Both the position numbers and the translations under genes were made by a program. Source: Streptomycetaceae bacterium (lineage in GTDB: Bacteria; Actinomycetota; Actinomycetes; Nanopelagicales; Nanopelagicaceae). Taken from it: a DNA stretch of 64,000 bases. This document shows, piece after piece, positions 54,620 to 64,000 of this stretch. Below the pieces are notes generated by a model that made no database searches, was not told the DNA's origin, and was given only the letters and a program-made list of their open reading frames with translations. Each line of letters starts with the position of its first letter. Positions within the stretch are counted from its first letter, which is position 1. The stretch covers positions 62,001 through 126,000 of the forward strand of contig JAIXTW010000003.1 of assembly GCA_027483765.1 (NCBI GenBank). Direction: 5' to 3'.

Positions 54620-56105
54620 GACCTTTACCGCCGTGAAACCTAGCGATTCATCCTCATATGGAACTCCGATACATGAAAATTCAGAGGCTGAAGTTGGTAA
54701 TTTGATTTCGAAAGCACACGAGAACGCCCACACTCTGGCCAATCTTTCGCCGGTTGAACTAGCAGCCTTGTTGCGATTGATTGCAGATGAAATTGAGGCG
54801 CAACGTACTCAACTTATTGAAAGTGCTTGCGCAGAAACTGCGCTTCCCGAAGGTCGTATCGGCGGCGAAATCACTCGCACTACAGCTCAATTCAAACTTT
54901 TCGCAAACTTGGTCGAGACTGGCCGTCATCTAAGAGTTGTTATCGATAAGGCCGATCCCAACTACTCCCCTGCTCCACGCCCAGACATCCGTCGGCAAAA
55001 TCAACCGCTCGGAGTAGTCGCAGTGTTTGCAGCGAGCAACTTTCCGTTAGCTTTCTCAGTAGCCGGTGGAGATACTGCTTCAGCTCTGGCCGCCGGCAAC
55101 GCAGTCGTTGCTAAGGCTCATCCGGCACATCCAAACACCTGTGCCATTATGGAAGGTGCGGTAAAGAGCGCACTGATTAAATCTGGTTTACCTGCTGAAC
55201 TCTTTGCCATTGTTCAAGGTGTAAATCCGCAAATCACTCATTGGCTTGCCGGAGATTCCCGAGTGCAAGCAGTTGGATTTACTGGCTCTGAGGCAGTGGG
55301 GCGAATACTTTTAGATATCGCAGCAAAGCGCGAAACACCGATTCCGGTATACGCCGAGATGGGAAGTTTAAATCCTGTCTTCGTGACACGTTCTGCAATT
55401 GCAGAACGATCTGATGAATTAGCTAAAGGGCTGGTTGATTCGGCACTCCTTGGCTCTGGACAATTCTGTACTAAACCTGGCCTGATCTTCGTGCCTGAAA
55501 ACGAGAAGGGTTTCCTCGACCAGCTGAGTTCTCACCTTGCTACGCTGCAAGTTGGACCATTGCTTTCATCATCGATCGCCGATCGTTACAGCGCTGCAAT
55601 CGCAAAACTTTCGCAGTCTGGTGCGGTACAGGTGCGCTCCGGTAAAACTACGGAAACTGGTTTTGGAGTTACCCCCACCGTCTTGATCACCGACTGGAAT
55701 AGTGCGCAATCGACGCCAGGATTACTAGAAGAACATTTTGGTCCCACTACGGTAGTAATCACCGCTTCTGAGAATGACTACGTGAAAATTGCACACGAAC
55801 TTCACGGACAATTAACTGCAACTATTCATGGAACAACAAATGACTCCTACTCGGAACTCCTATCTGTGCTTGCGCAGAAGGCCGGCCGAGTTATTTGGAA
55901 TGCATTTCCAACTGGCGTAGCGGTCACTGAAGCGATGCAGCATGGTGGTCAGTGGCCCGCCTCATCAACGCATACAACCTCTGTTGGTATTGATGCAATC
56001 TATCGATTTATGCGCCCAGTTTCCTATCAATCATTTGCCCAAGATGTTCTCCCACGTGCATTGCAGGATGCCAATCCATGGAAAATCGAACAGCGAATTA
56101 ACTAA
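54618..56105 (+). CDS. Aldehyde dehydrogenase, probable alpha-ketoglutarate semialdehyde dehydrogenase
   Basis: GVVAVFAASNFPLAFSVAGGDTASALAAGNAVVAKAHPAHP, LGSGQFCTKPGL; hydroxyproline cluster context. Confidence 0.85.
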   Translation: MTFTAVKPSDSSSYGTPIHENSEAEVGNLISKAHENAHTLANLSPVELAALLRLIADEIEAQRTQLIESACAETALPEGRIGGEITRTTAQFKLFANLVETGRHLRVVIDKADPNYSPAPRPDIRRQNQPLGVVAVFAASNFPLAFSVAGGDTASALAAGNAVVAKAHPAHPNTCAIMEGAVKSALIKSGLPAELFAIVQGVNPQITHWLAGDSRVQAVGFTGSEAVGRILLDIAAKRETPIPVYAEMGSLNPVFVTRSAIAERSDELAKGLVDSALLGSGQFCTKPGLIFVPENEKGFLDQLSSHLATLQVGPLLSSSIADRYSAAIAKLSQSGAVQVRSGKTTETGFGVTPTVLITDWNSAQSTPGLLEEHFGPTTVVITASENDYVKIAHELHGQLTATIHGTTNDSYSELLSVLAQKAGRVIWNAFPTGVAVTEAMQHGGQWPASSTHTTSVGIDAIYRFMRPVSYQSFAQDVLPRALQDANPWKIEQRIN

Positions 56106-57106
56106 ACAATAAATCCGTTGGGGAATGGATCATTTTCATCAAGCATCCAGGTTGATTCACCCATCACCCAGGCACGCCCGGTAATCATCGGAATAATGGC
56201 GTCGAATTTTCCCACTTTTGTATGTTCCTTCACGCGACCCTCGAAGTGAGAACCAATCCACGATTCATTGATGAGAACGTCTCCATCCTTGAATTCACCA
56301 CGGGCAACCATCTGCGCCAATCGCGCCGAGGTTCCAGTTCCGCATGGTGAACGATCAAACCACCCAGGATGAATAGCCATCGCATTTCGCCAATGCAGAG
56401 GTCCTTGGTTGCCAGGAGATATGAAATCTATGTGGTGGCAGATTGCAATATCTGGATTCTCTGGATGTACTGGTCGATTCTGTTCATTGATTGCATCAGA
56501 AATCTTTAGACCAAGATCAAGAAACTTCTGACCGTTTTCTCGTAAAAATTCAATCTTTACTCTATCGATTGGCACAATCGCATAGAAGTTCCCACCGTAG
56601 GCCATGTCATATTTCAACTTTCCAAGACCGGGTACATCAACTTCTTGGTCAAGGGCGTATGAAAACGAGGGAACATTGATGAGCGTCACATTCTTTGCTC
56701 TTCCATCTTCCACAGCTACATCAACGGTTACTAGACCTGCCGGAGTATCGAGGCGAATAGTTGTGACCGGTTCAACCACTGGCACCAATTTCTTCTCCAC
56801 CAGTGCAGTTGCAACTCCAATAGTTCCGTGTCCGCACATTGGCAGGCAGCCTGATACTTCTATGTAGATGACGCCCCAGTCTGCATCTGGCCGAGTAGGT
56901 TTTTGTAGAATCGCTCCACTCATTGCACTGTGTCCACGCGGCTCAAACATCAGCCATTGGCGCCAATAATCTAAATGCTCCATGAAGTACAAGCGCTTTT
57001 CGAACATCGTCGCACCCGGAATTTCACCTATTCCAGAAGTAACCACACGTGTGGGCATGCCCTCGGTATGTGTCTCAACGGTGGAAACTGTGCGCAAGCT
57101 CTTCAT
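56102..57106 (-). CDS. 4-hydroxyproline epimerase / proline racemase family
   Basis: SGCLPMCGHGTIGVATAL and DRSPCGTGTSARLAQM catalytic cysteines. Confidence 0.9.
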   Translation of the reverse strand: MKSLRTVSTVETHTEGMPTRVVTSGIGEIPGATMFEKRLYFMEHLDYWRQWLMFEPRGHSAMSGAILQKPTRPDADWGVIYIEVSGCLPMCGHGTIGVATALVEKKLVPVVEPVTTIRLDTPAGLVTVDVAVEDGRAKNVTLINVPSFSYALDQEVDVPGLGKLKYDMAYGGNFYAIVPIDRVKIEFLRENGQKFLDLGLKISDAINEQNRPVHPENPDIAICHHIDFISPGNQGPLHWRNAMAIHPGWFDRSPCGTGTSARLAQMVARGEFKDGDVLINESWIGSHFEGRVKEHTKVGKFDAIIPMITGRAWVMGESTWMLDENDPFPNGFIV

Positions 57107-57115
57107 GCAAAGGTG

Positions 57116-58009
57116 CTACCGATTCTTAAAGTAAGAGAGCGCGACATCCATCTCACGATGAATCTGTTCCTGCTCATGCTTTGGAAGCGGCAATCTTGGT
57201 AGACGAGTGGGTCCACCGTAGCGACCGACGTGATCCATACCGAGCTTAATTGCCTGGATGAACTCCTTCTTAGAATCCCAATGGAAAACATCGTGAAGGG
57301 CAGCGTACATAGGCGCTGCTTCAGCAAAATTTCCCGAAGTTGCCAGGTTGTACAACTCCATAGATTCCTTAGGAAGCGCATTTGGGAAACCAGCAATCCA
57401 CCCAGAAACTCCAGCAGTTGATAGCTCTAGAAATACATCATCAGCACCAACAATGACCTCTATTCGAGGAGCCAACCGCTTGATCTGCCAGATTCTGCGA
57501 ACATCGCCCGAGAATTCTTTGATTGCTACGACTTCTGGGACTTCTTCCGCAATTCTAGAAACAAGTTTTGGCGTGAGATCAACTTTGGTATCAAATGGAT
57601 TGTTGTAGGCGATTATCGGCATACCAACTTTTGCGACCTCTTTGTAATGTGCAATTACTTCGTCATCAGAGGCGCGATATGCATTTGGGGGCAGCAGCAT
57701 CACCGCTCCAGCACCAGCCTTTTGCGCATGTTCCGCCCACTTGCAAGACTCGGTTGCGCCATAAGCGGCGACTCCTGGAACAACGCTGAAACCTTTAGGC
57801 GCAGCTGCGACCGCAACTTCGACCATCTTCGCTCGTTCTTCCGGTGTGAGTACTTGGTATTCACCAAGTGAACCATTTGGAATTACTCCGTGTGTTCCAT
57901 TCGCGGCAAGCCATGAAACATGTTCTGCATACTTATCGAAATCGACAGAGAGGTCAGATTTAAATGGGGTTGCGGTAGCTGTCAGGACGCCGTGCCATGG
58001 TTTTGTCAT
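57116..58009 (-). CDS. DapA-family aldolase/deaminase, probable 1-pyrroline-4-hydroxy-2-carboxylate deaminase
   Basis: GVLTATATPFKSDLSVDFDKYAEHVSWLAANGTHGVIPNGSLGEYQVLTPEER; cluster context. Confidence 0.82.
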   Translation of the reverse strand: MTKPWHGVLTATATPFKSDLSVDFDKYAEHVSWLAANGTHGVIPNGSLGEYQVLTPEERAKMVEVAVAAAPKGFSVVPGVAAYGATESCKWAEHAQKAGAGAVMLLPPNAYRASDDEVIAHYKEVAKVGMPIIAYNNPFDTKVDLTPKLVSRIAEEVPEVVAIKEFSGDVRRIWQIKRLAPRIEVIVGADDVFLELSTAGVSGWIAGFPNALPKESMELYNLATSGNFAEAAPMYAALHDVFHWDSKKEFIQAIKLGMDHVGRYGGPTRLPRLPLPKHEQEQIHREMDVALSYFKNR

Positions 58010-58031
58010 AGGAGAAAGTTATCCCTTAACG

Positions 58032-59366
58032 TCATTTAATTCCATCGGTTAGCGCACCCAGTGAGATTGGCGCTGCTATTGGTCTATTGCTATATGCGAT
58101 TCTTTCTTGATCAGTTACTTGGCATTGAGTCTGAACTCCGATTATCTCGCTTACATTTCGAGAGCAAATGCGCCCTTGACACATCCCCATGCCGGCCCGA
58201 GTAAATAACTTGGAGGTTCTAGCATCGTTAGCGGAAAGCTCGGTGACGGAGCTACAAATTTCACCCAATGAAACTTCTTCGCAACGACAAACCTTACTTT
58301 CCGAACGTAACCACCCCTGCCATCCGTTGCCAACCGGATAACTTACTTGCAGCGCCCGCGCGAACTTTTGCAATCGATAACGTTGAAAACGTAATCGGAG
58401 CGAAATTCCGAGTCCTAAAGCAGAAAGTCCAGCAATGCGACCCTCAATCAACGCGAGGTCGGCGCCACCAATACCAGTGGCCTCACCAGCAATCCAGATA
58501 TTTGGTTGTGAACTTCTTTGATGATTATCAACAGCAAAGATTACTGTTCCATCTAAGTCCACGATCTGCTTGCAACCCAAGATTCCACCCAACGTGACAT
58601 CAGGTGAAAATCCCCAACCAGCCGCAACGACATCGCAGTGAACTTTGGAAACAATCTTTTTAGTTGTGAGATCTTTCGACACCTTGGCAATTGTTGCGCT
58701 CTTTCCATCAAATGCGACGACAGCCTGATTAAAGCGAATCTTTAACTTGTACTTCGCAATTTTTCTAATGTAGTACAACAGCTCTAACGCTTTCTGCGGA
58801 TTCAGGGCCAGCGCGACGGGTGACATAAGCCAGCGCAACGGTGAATGCGCTTCCACGATTCCTACGACATCTGCGCCGGCGGCGGCCAAACCAACAGCTA
58901 CTGGTAAAAGAAAAGGGCCAGTGCCTGTAATCAGAATCTGCTGGCCAGCCATGACGTTATGACCCTTGAGCAGAGCCTGAGCTGCGCCGGGCGTCATCAC
59001 ACCAGGTCGCTCCCAGCCAGTAAATGGAATAGCGCGATCGTGCGCACCGGTAGCGAGAATAATTTTCTGCACAGTAATAGATGACTCAATGCCATCAGCT
59101 AAGTAGTTCAGGGTGATCGAATTCTCGCCAGGAACTGCGCTCCAAATCTGCGCTCCGCTAATGTGAATGACGTTCTTTCTTTCGCGCAGTGCCTCGAAGT
59201 ACTTTTCGCTACGCCCAGATTTATAACCCTCAACCTGGTTGAGATGGCGCCAATACTGCCCACCCGGACGCGGCGCCGAATCAATAACAACAATTTCTTC
59301 GCCACCTTGTGCTGCAGTCATCGCAGCAGCAAGTCCTGCCGGGCCGGCACCAACGATGGCGATCAT
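58032..59366 (-). CDS. FAD/NAD(P)-dependent oxidoreductase subunit (hydroxyproline dehydrogenase/opine oxidase alpha-like)
   Basis: IAIVGAGPAGLAAAMTAAQGGEEIVVIDSAPRPGGQY; C-terminal cysteine-rich CRCEEV..C..GMGMCQGRIC. Confidence 0.85.
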   Translation of the reverse strand: MIAIVGAGPAGLAAAMTAAQGGEEIVVIDSAPRPGGQYWRHLNQVEGYKSGRSEKYFEALRERKNVIHISGAQIWSAVPGENSITLNYLADGIESSITVQKIILATGAHDRAIPFTGWERPGVMTPGAAQALLKGHNVMAGQQILITGTGPFLLPVAVGLAAAGADVVGIVEAHSPLRWLMSPVALALNPQKALELLYYIRKIAKYKLKIRFNQAVVAFDGKSATIAKVSKDLTTKKIVSKVHCDVVAAGWGFSPDVTLGGILGCKQIVDLDGTVIFAVDNHQRSSQPNIWIAGEATGIGGADLALIEGRIAGLSALGLGISLRLRFQRYRLQKFARALQVSYPVGNGWQGWLRSESKVCRCEEVSLGEICSSVTELSANDARTSKLFTRAGMGMCQGRICSRNVSEIIGVQTQCQVTDQERIAYSNRPIAAPISLGALTDGIK

Positions 59367-59626
59367 TTGCTACTCCTAATCTGATCACCAGGCGCGATTT
59401 CTACAAGACAAGCTCTTTGATTTGCGACTTCATTGACTACAACAACGCAATCAAAGCAAACACCGATACCGCAGAAGATGAGCCGTGGTTCATTTCCAAA
59501 GCGGGTCTGTCGCAACTCTCGGACACCAGATTCCATCAGCGCAGCTGCAATTGATTGGCCGCGAACACCTTCATGTGCAACGCCATTGAAAGTGAATGAA
59601 ATCTTTTGGCTCGCGCTATTACTCAT
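59363..59626 (-). CDS. (2Fe-2S)-binding small subunit
   Basis: SFTFNGVAHEGVRGQSIAAALMESGVRELRQTRFGNEPRLIFCGIGVCFDCVV. Confidence 0.85.
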   Translation of the reverse strand: MSNSASQKISFTFNGVAHEGVRGQSIAAALMESGVRELRQTRFGNEPRLIFCGIGVCFDCVVVVNEVANQRACLVEIAPGDQIRSSK

Positions 59627-60765
59627 TTCAAGACCTCAGCGAATCTCTTCGGCGAGAATGCATGTGGATCCATGAACGAGTCTCTGCCCAGAATTGCATC
59701 GGTGATGAGCGCAGCAGAGCCAGGGGCTAACCCAATTCCAGCGCCCTCATGTCCGGCCGAGTGCCAGAAACCCTTCACTGTGGAATCCTCGCCAATCAAT
59801 GGAAGGTGATCTGGGGCGTAAGGCCTAAAGCCTCGATATACCCGCAGCAGTTGAACATCGCGCAAGATAGGAAAGAGTGATGTTGCTTGAGCTGCCAGTT
59901 TGCGAACGATCTCATAATTCATAGTTGAATCGAAACCGATTCTTTCGCGACTTGCTCCAATCAGAATTGTTCCGCTACGGGTACCTTCAACCACCGTACT
60001 TGTCTGCAAATCCGCATCACTACTGGCCACATTCACCACGTAATCCGAGTCATAGACTTTATGGAAGATGTATTGCGGTGCTGGTTCGGTGACCAAAATG
60101 AATCCGCGCCTTGGAGCAACCGGTAGATATGAATCTGCTAGGGCGGCTATCTCGCCAGCCCACGTGCCGGCGGCATTGATAACAATGGGCGAAGAATATT
60201 CACCAGTGCTTGTAACAACGCCCTTCATTGCGCCATGGGCAAGATTGAAACCAAGCACCTTCGAGCGCATAACCAGTTCTCCACCTCGAGCGATAACGCT
60301 CTGAATTATGCGAGCCGCAGCGAGCATAGGTTGGCATTGCGCGTCTTGGGGATAGAGGACGCCAGACGAAAGTTCGGGGTGCAGATACGGCTCGAGTTCA
60401 TGCAAACGAACGGAATCAAGTTTCTCCGTGATGACGCCGTGTTTTGATTGCGATTGTGCCAGTGCCATCAGCTGCGAATCATCTGTGCGGGCAACAACAA
60501 CGCCGCCCTTGGCTTCCAATTCAAAAGAATCTCCAACATCTTCCTGCATCTCAAACCATAAATCTCGAGATTTCAGTGCGAGCGTAAGTTCAGGACCCGG
60601 ATCTTTATCTGAAACAAGAATGTTTCCCTCACCGGCACCGGTAGTACCACTAGCCACAGTGCCTCTATCGATAATCAGTACCTTTAAACCTGCGTTGGTG
60701 AGTGAGAGCGCAGCACAGGCGCCAACGATTCCAGCACCAATAACTATCGCATCAGGATTTTTCAT
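59623..60765 (-). CDS. FAD-dependent amino acid oxidase/dehydrogenase (DAO family), probable cis-4-hydroxy-D-proline dehydrogenase beta
   Basis: AIVIGAGIVGACAALSLTNAGLKVLIIDRG; start set at MKNPDAIV. Confidence 0.85.
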   Translation of the reverse strand: MKNPDAIVIGAGIVGACAALSLTNAGLKVLIIDRGTVASGTTGAGEGNILVSDKDPGPELTLALKSRDLWFEMQEDVGDSFELEAKGGVVVARTDDSQLMALAQSQSKHGVITEKLDSVRLHELEPYLHPELSSGVLYPQDAQCQPMLAAARIIQSVIARGGELVMRSKVLGFNLAHGAMKGVVTSTGEYSSPIVINAAGTWAGEIAALADSYLPVAPRRGFILVTEPAPQYIFHKVYDSDYVVNVASSDADLQTSTVVEGTRSGTILIGASRERIGFDSTMNYEIVRKLAAQATSLFPILRDVQLLRVYRGFRPYAPDHLPLIGEDSTVKGFWHSAGHEGAGIGLAPGSAALITDAILGRDSFMDPHAFSPKRFAEVLK

Positions 60766-60775
60766 CAGTGACTCG

Positions 60776-61180
60776 CTAGCGCACAATCTCATCGTGCACT
60801 GCACTCAGTTGTGAGTCCGTCGCAGCGGCGATATCCCACGGTTTGTGAAGTCCATCATCGCTCCATCGCGGAATCACGTGCATGTGTAAATGAAAGACGG
60901 TTTGCCAACCGGCCTCGCGATTCATTTGAAATATCGTTGTTCCTTGCGACCCTAACTTTGTCTGCAATAGATCGGCGACCTCTTTAGCCACCGCGGCAAC
61001 AAGGGAGTATGTCTGCGCATCAGAATCGTGAATATCGATTACATGCTTCTTCGGAATAACAAGCGTGTGGCCTTTAGCTGCCGGAAAAATATCTAGAAAT
61101 GCAAAACAGTCTTGGTTTTCAAAGACTTTGCGAGAGGGAATTGCGCCTTCAATTATCTTGCAGAAAAGACACTCACTCAT
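60776..61180 (-). CDS. HIT family hydrolase
   Basis: CLFCKIIEGAIPSRKVFENQDCFAFLDIFPAAKGHTLVIPKKH...HLHMHVIPRW. Confidence 0.93.
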   Translation of the reverse strand: MSECLFCKIIEGAIPSRKVFENQDCFAFLDIFPAAKGHTLVIPKKHVIDIHDSDAQTYSLVAAVAKEVADLLQTKLGSQGTTIFQMNREAGWQTVFHLHMHVIPRWSDDGLHKPWDIAAATDSQLSAVHDEIVR

Positions 61181-62084
61181 TTACCGATTCTATTCTTCGG
61201 ATTCGCTCGCGGGCAATCCTCTGCGAAGGTGATTCATGGCCCAAGATGTATGAGAGAAACGAAAGGAGAATTCGACTCACTTTTAACCAAGCTTTTGAAC
61301 GGCGCTTTAGCCCTAAAACTTTGAGAAATGGTTCATCTATCGTGGCAATCGCGGCATTGCGCAGAATTGCATAGAAGAAGAGGCCACCTCTACCAAATGG
61401 GGGTTTGAGGATGAAGCGAACAATCGGAGGCGTCATCGCTATCGACGCTACATCCTCTCTCACGAATCGAGCCATCTCAGCCTCAAGTTCGCGCATTGAA
61501 AGTGGAGCCGAATGCAGGCCCAGCGGCTCAGCACTTTTCGCCCACTCATGTATATATCGATCACCGATGTCATGTGTGTCATAGCCCAGCTCTTGGAATG
61601 TTCGTAGGAACGAATCCGTGAAGGCGCAGTGCACCCACAACAGGTATCTCGGATCATTTGCCGCATATGAATGAGTCTCTTGGTTCTTATCAGGGTAATA
61701 ACCTACAACTCGTTTATGAATCTCATTTACTCGCTGGGCTTCGCGGGCAATCGCCTCGGTAGAACCGAAAGATGTAATGGTCAGCCATCTAGTAGTTCGC
61801 TCCAAGCGACCAAGTGGATCAGAGTCATATTGCGAATGTTCAGCAACTCCTGTCAGTGCTGCAGGATGTGCCGCTTGCATAAGAAGAGCTCGAATTCCAC
61901 CAACGATTGTTGAAATACAGCCATGGACTTCCCACACTGCACTTGCCGGACCGAAATATCCGATGTCGTTACCAATCGCCATCTGCGCCGACCAAGCGGG
62001 TGCTCCACTGGAATCTCCCGATACCGTTTTTCGAAAAGAGTCCGCGGCTCGATTTCCGCCTAGAAGCCCGACAATCTTGTGCAC
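61173..62084 (-). CDS. Oxygenase MpaB family (DUF2236) protein
   Basis: GGIRALLMQAAHPAALTGVAEHSQYDSDPLGRLERTTRWLTITSFGSTEAIAREAQRVNEIHKRV. Confidence 0.85.
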   Translation of the reverse strand: MHKIVGLLGGNRAADSFRKTVSGDSSGAPAWSAQMAIGNDIGYFGPASAVWEVHGCISTIVGGIRALLMQAAHPAALTGVAEHSQYDSDPLGRLERTTRWLTITSFGSTEAIAREAQRVNEIHKRVVGYYPDKNQETHSYAANDPRYLLWVHCAFTDSFLRTFQELGYDTHDIGDRYIHEWAKSAEPLGLHSAPLSMRELEAEMARFVREDVASIAMTPPIVRFILKPPFGRGGLFFYAILRNAAIATIDEPFLKVLGLKRRSKAWLKVSRILLSFLSYILGHESPSQRIARERIRRIESVNE

Positions 62085-62109
62085 GTGTCTAGTTTAACGC
62101 AGCAGTCGT

Positions 62110-62874
62110 TTAATGCGATTCGATGAAAATCTGAGAATTCTTGTAGATAATCTCTGCGTCATAATCTAGCGGCGCAACATGATAACTATTGACCAATTCG
62201 ATTCTACTCTTCTCTTTCGAGCCAATCTCTCGAAGAATAATTTCAGTGTTAGAGACCGGCAATGTGTGGTCTTCCGCGCTATGAAATAACTGGACCGGCA
62301 ATGTGACGCGCGGGAGCTCGCTCCGAGTTTTGCTGCACATCTTAAGCAGTTGATAAACACCCACGATTGGATTCGCGTCGTAACCTAGTTCTGTTACCCC
62401 TGGTCGCTTAATGTCATCGCCAATAGAGCTCCGATATTTCATGAAACGACTCACGACCCACGCTAATTGTGGAGGGACAAATCTCAGATGGATCATTGGG
62501 TTGACCAAAATTAGGCCTGCCAACTCATTGGAATATCGAGCGGCAACATTTAAAGAAGTTGTTCCACCCATAGAAAAACCGATGAGAAAAACTTTCTCGC
62601 AGGTTCGCAGCAAGGACTGCAAATCACTCTCAACCTTAGCTGGCCATTCTTGCCACTTCACCTCATTCAAATCTTTAGGTGAAGTTCCATGTCCGGGCAG
62701 CAATGGAACTTTGACGGTATATCCGTGGCTATTTAAGTACTCCGCCCAAGGACGCATCGCAGCCGGAGAGCCAGTAAATCCATGTACCAAGAGCACGCCG
62801 ATCTTTGAATTCGCCCCGTGACCGTCGGCGCTCCAATCTCTCAATAAATCGGCTGATGAATCGTGGCTCTTCAT
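62110..62874 (-). CDS. Alpha/beta hydrolase (carboxylesterase-like)
   Basis: VLLVHGFTGSPAAMRPWAEYL, FLIGFSMGGTTSL. Confidence 0.87.
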   Translation of the reverse strand: MKSHDSSADLLRDWSADGHGANSKIGVLLVHGFTGSPAAMRPWAEYLNSHGYTVKVPLLPGHGTSPKDLNEVKWQEWPAKVESDLQSLLRTCEKVFLIGFSMGGTTSLNVAARYSNELAGLILVNPMIHLRFVPPQLAWVVSRFMKYRSSIGDDIKRPGVTELGYDANPIVGVYQLLKMCSKTRSELPRVTLPVQLFHSAEDHTLPVSNTEIILREIGSKEKSRIELVNSYHVAPLDYDAEIIYKNSQIFIESH

Positions 62875-62898
62875 ATCGAAAATGGTAAGGCTTAAGTA

Positions 62899-63579
62899 TT
62901 GTCAGAGCCATCATCTAGAGTTCGTTGCGTGATGGATAATTCTTGGCAAACAACTTTGCAGGATTTAGGGCGTTTGCTAGTTGATACAACCTTTGTCGTC
63001 ATTGATTTGGAAACTACTGGAGGAGCGCCCCATATCGGTGCGGCAATTACTGAAATTGGCGCGGTGAAAGTTAAGGGAGGTAAAACTCTTGGTGAATTTG
63101 AAACTTTTGTAAATCCAGGACACCCCATTCCTACATATATTTCTGAGTTAACCTCAATTACTGACGAGATGGTTAGCGCCGCTCCTTCAATTGCATCGCT
63201 ACTTCCAGAGCTTTTCGAATTCTTGGGAGATCATCAGGAGACAGTGCTGGTTGCACAGAATGCTCCCTTTGATCTCTCATTTTTAAAGCATTACTCCCGT
63301 GAGCACAATTTTGCCTGGCCACAATTTTCGATCCTTGATACCGCAATCATTGCCCGCAAAGTGCTAACTCGAGATGAAGTACCCAACTGTAGATTGGGTA
63401 CTTTGGCTCAATTCTTTGGCACAACGACAACCCCAAATCACAGGGCGCTAGATGACGCTCGAGCTACCGTCGATGTATTGCATGGTTTGATTGAAAGACT
63501 TGGAACCTTCGATGTTTACACACTCGAAGAACTGCAGAATTTTGGCAAGCGAACTAAGAAGCCGAAATCTCCTGCGTAA
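62899..63579 (+). CDS. DnaQ-like 3'-5' exonuclease
   Basis: FVVIDLETTGGAPHIGAAITEIGAVKV, NHRALDDARATVDVLHGL; start may be ATG 62932. Confidence 0.88.
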   Translation: MSEPSSRVRCVMDNSWQTTLQDLGRLLVDTTFVVIDLETTGGAPHIGAAITEIGAVKVKGGKTLGEFETFVNPGHPIPTYISELTSITDEMVSAAPSIASLLPELFEFLGDHQETVLVAQNAPFDLSFLKHYSREHNFAWPQFSILDTAIIARKVLTRDEVPNCRLGTLAQFFGTTTTPNHRALDDARATVDVLHGLIERLGTFDVYTLEELQNFGKRTKKPKSPA

Positions 63580-64000
63580 GCGCCGCCCACTTATGAAGTA
63601 GATCCAAGGCTGCTCCCGAATCAACTGCTTGGCTAGCTCGGGCTAATCCGCTAGTAATCCGATTCTTAAGATCGATATCTAGATCGCCCTCAAATGCAGC
63701 TATTGCCGCGGCGGCGTTGAGCAAGACTGCATCCCGTGGCGCCCCACGCTCTCCAGCAAGTATTGCCAAACTAATTCGCGCATTCTCTGTCGCATCTCCC
63801 CCAACTATTGCTGAGAGCGGTGCGTTCTGCAGTGAGAAATCTTTAGCATCGATTCGATCGCTAGAAATTTCACCATTGCCAATGGAGAGCACAGACGTTG
63901 TCGTTGCCAACGTGATCTCATCTAAACCATCGTCGCCTCTAAAGACGAAGCCATCACACCCTTTGCCCGCAAGCACCTGAGCCATCACCAGGTGCATTCG
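63554..64000 (-). CDS. trpD: Anthranilate phosphoribosyltransferase C-terminus, cut by window edge
   Basis: GKGCDGFVFRGDDGLDEITLATTTSV...RDAVLLNAAAAIAAFEG. Confidence 0.88.
   Translation of the reverse strand, partial: RMHLVMAQVLAGKGCDGFVFRGDDGLDEITLATTTSVLSIGNGEISSDRIDAKDFSLQNAPLSAIVGGDATENARISLAILAGERGAPRDAVLLNAAAAIAAFEGDLDIDLKNRITSGLARASQAVDSGAALDLLHKWAALTQEISAS

Overview
The window looks like a chromosomal segment from a streamlined actinobacterium. Gene order and proteins fit the freshwater Nanopelagicales/acI type, but that taxonomic guess is inference. Most of it is housekeeping genes in dense operons: rpoZ, gmk, a full pyr operon (pyrF-D-K-carB-carA-pyrC-B-R), bldD-nusB-efp-aro, mltG-ruvX-alaS, aspS-hisS, rel-secF-secD-ruvBAC-yebC-pdxTS, a phosphatidylinositol mannoside cluster with thrS, pabC/pabB, and tRNA-Gly, tRNA-Cys and tRNA-Val. 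The right flank has a probable 4-hydroxyproline catabolic cluster. The most interesting part is a ~6.1 kb integrated element between a 24-bp perfect direct repeat: the 3' end of tRNA-Val at 45704-45727 and a second copy at 51777-51800. It carries a tyrosine recombinase, a long structured non-coding stretch with a strong promoter and mutually exclusive hairpins, a small basic protein overlapping a GNAT gene, and a translationally coupled pair: a four-zinc-ribbon GIY-YIG-like protein and a PD-(D/E)XK-like nuclease. Two small hydrolase-type cargo genes follow. The zinc-ribbon/GIY-YIG plus PD-(D/E)XK pair, with no methyltransferase nearby, is the best candidate for an undescribed system (possibly defence or mobility). 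Other notable points are a fused mIHF-guanylate kinase ORF and a PyrR-binding loop placed on the pyrR ribosome binding site. All calls come from reading the sequence; no database search was run.
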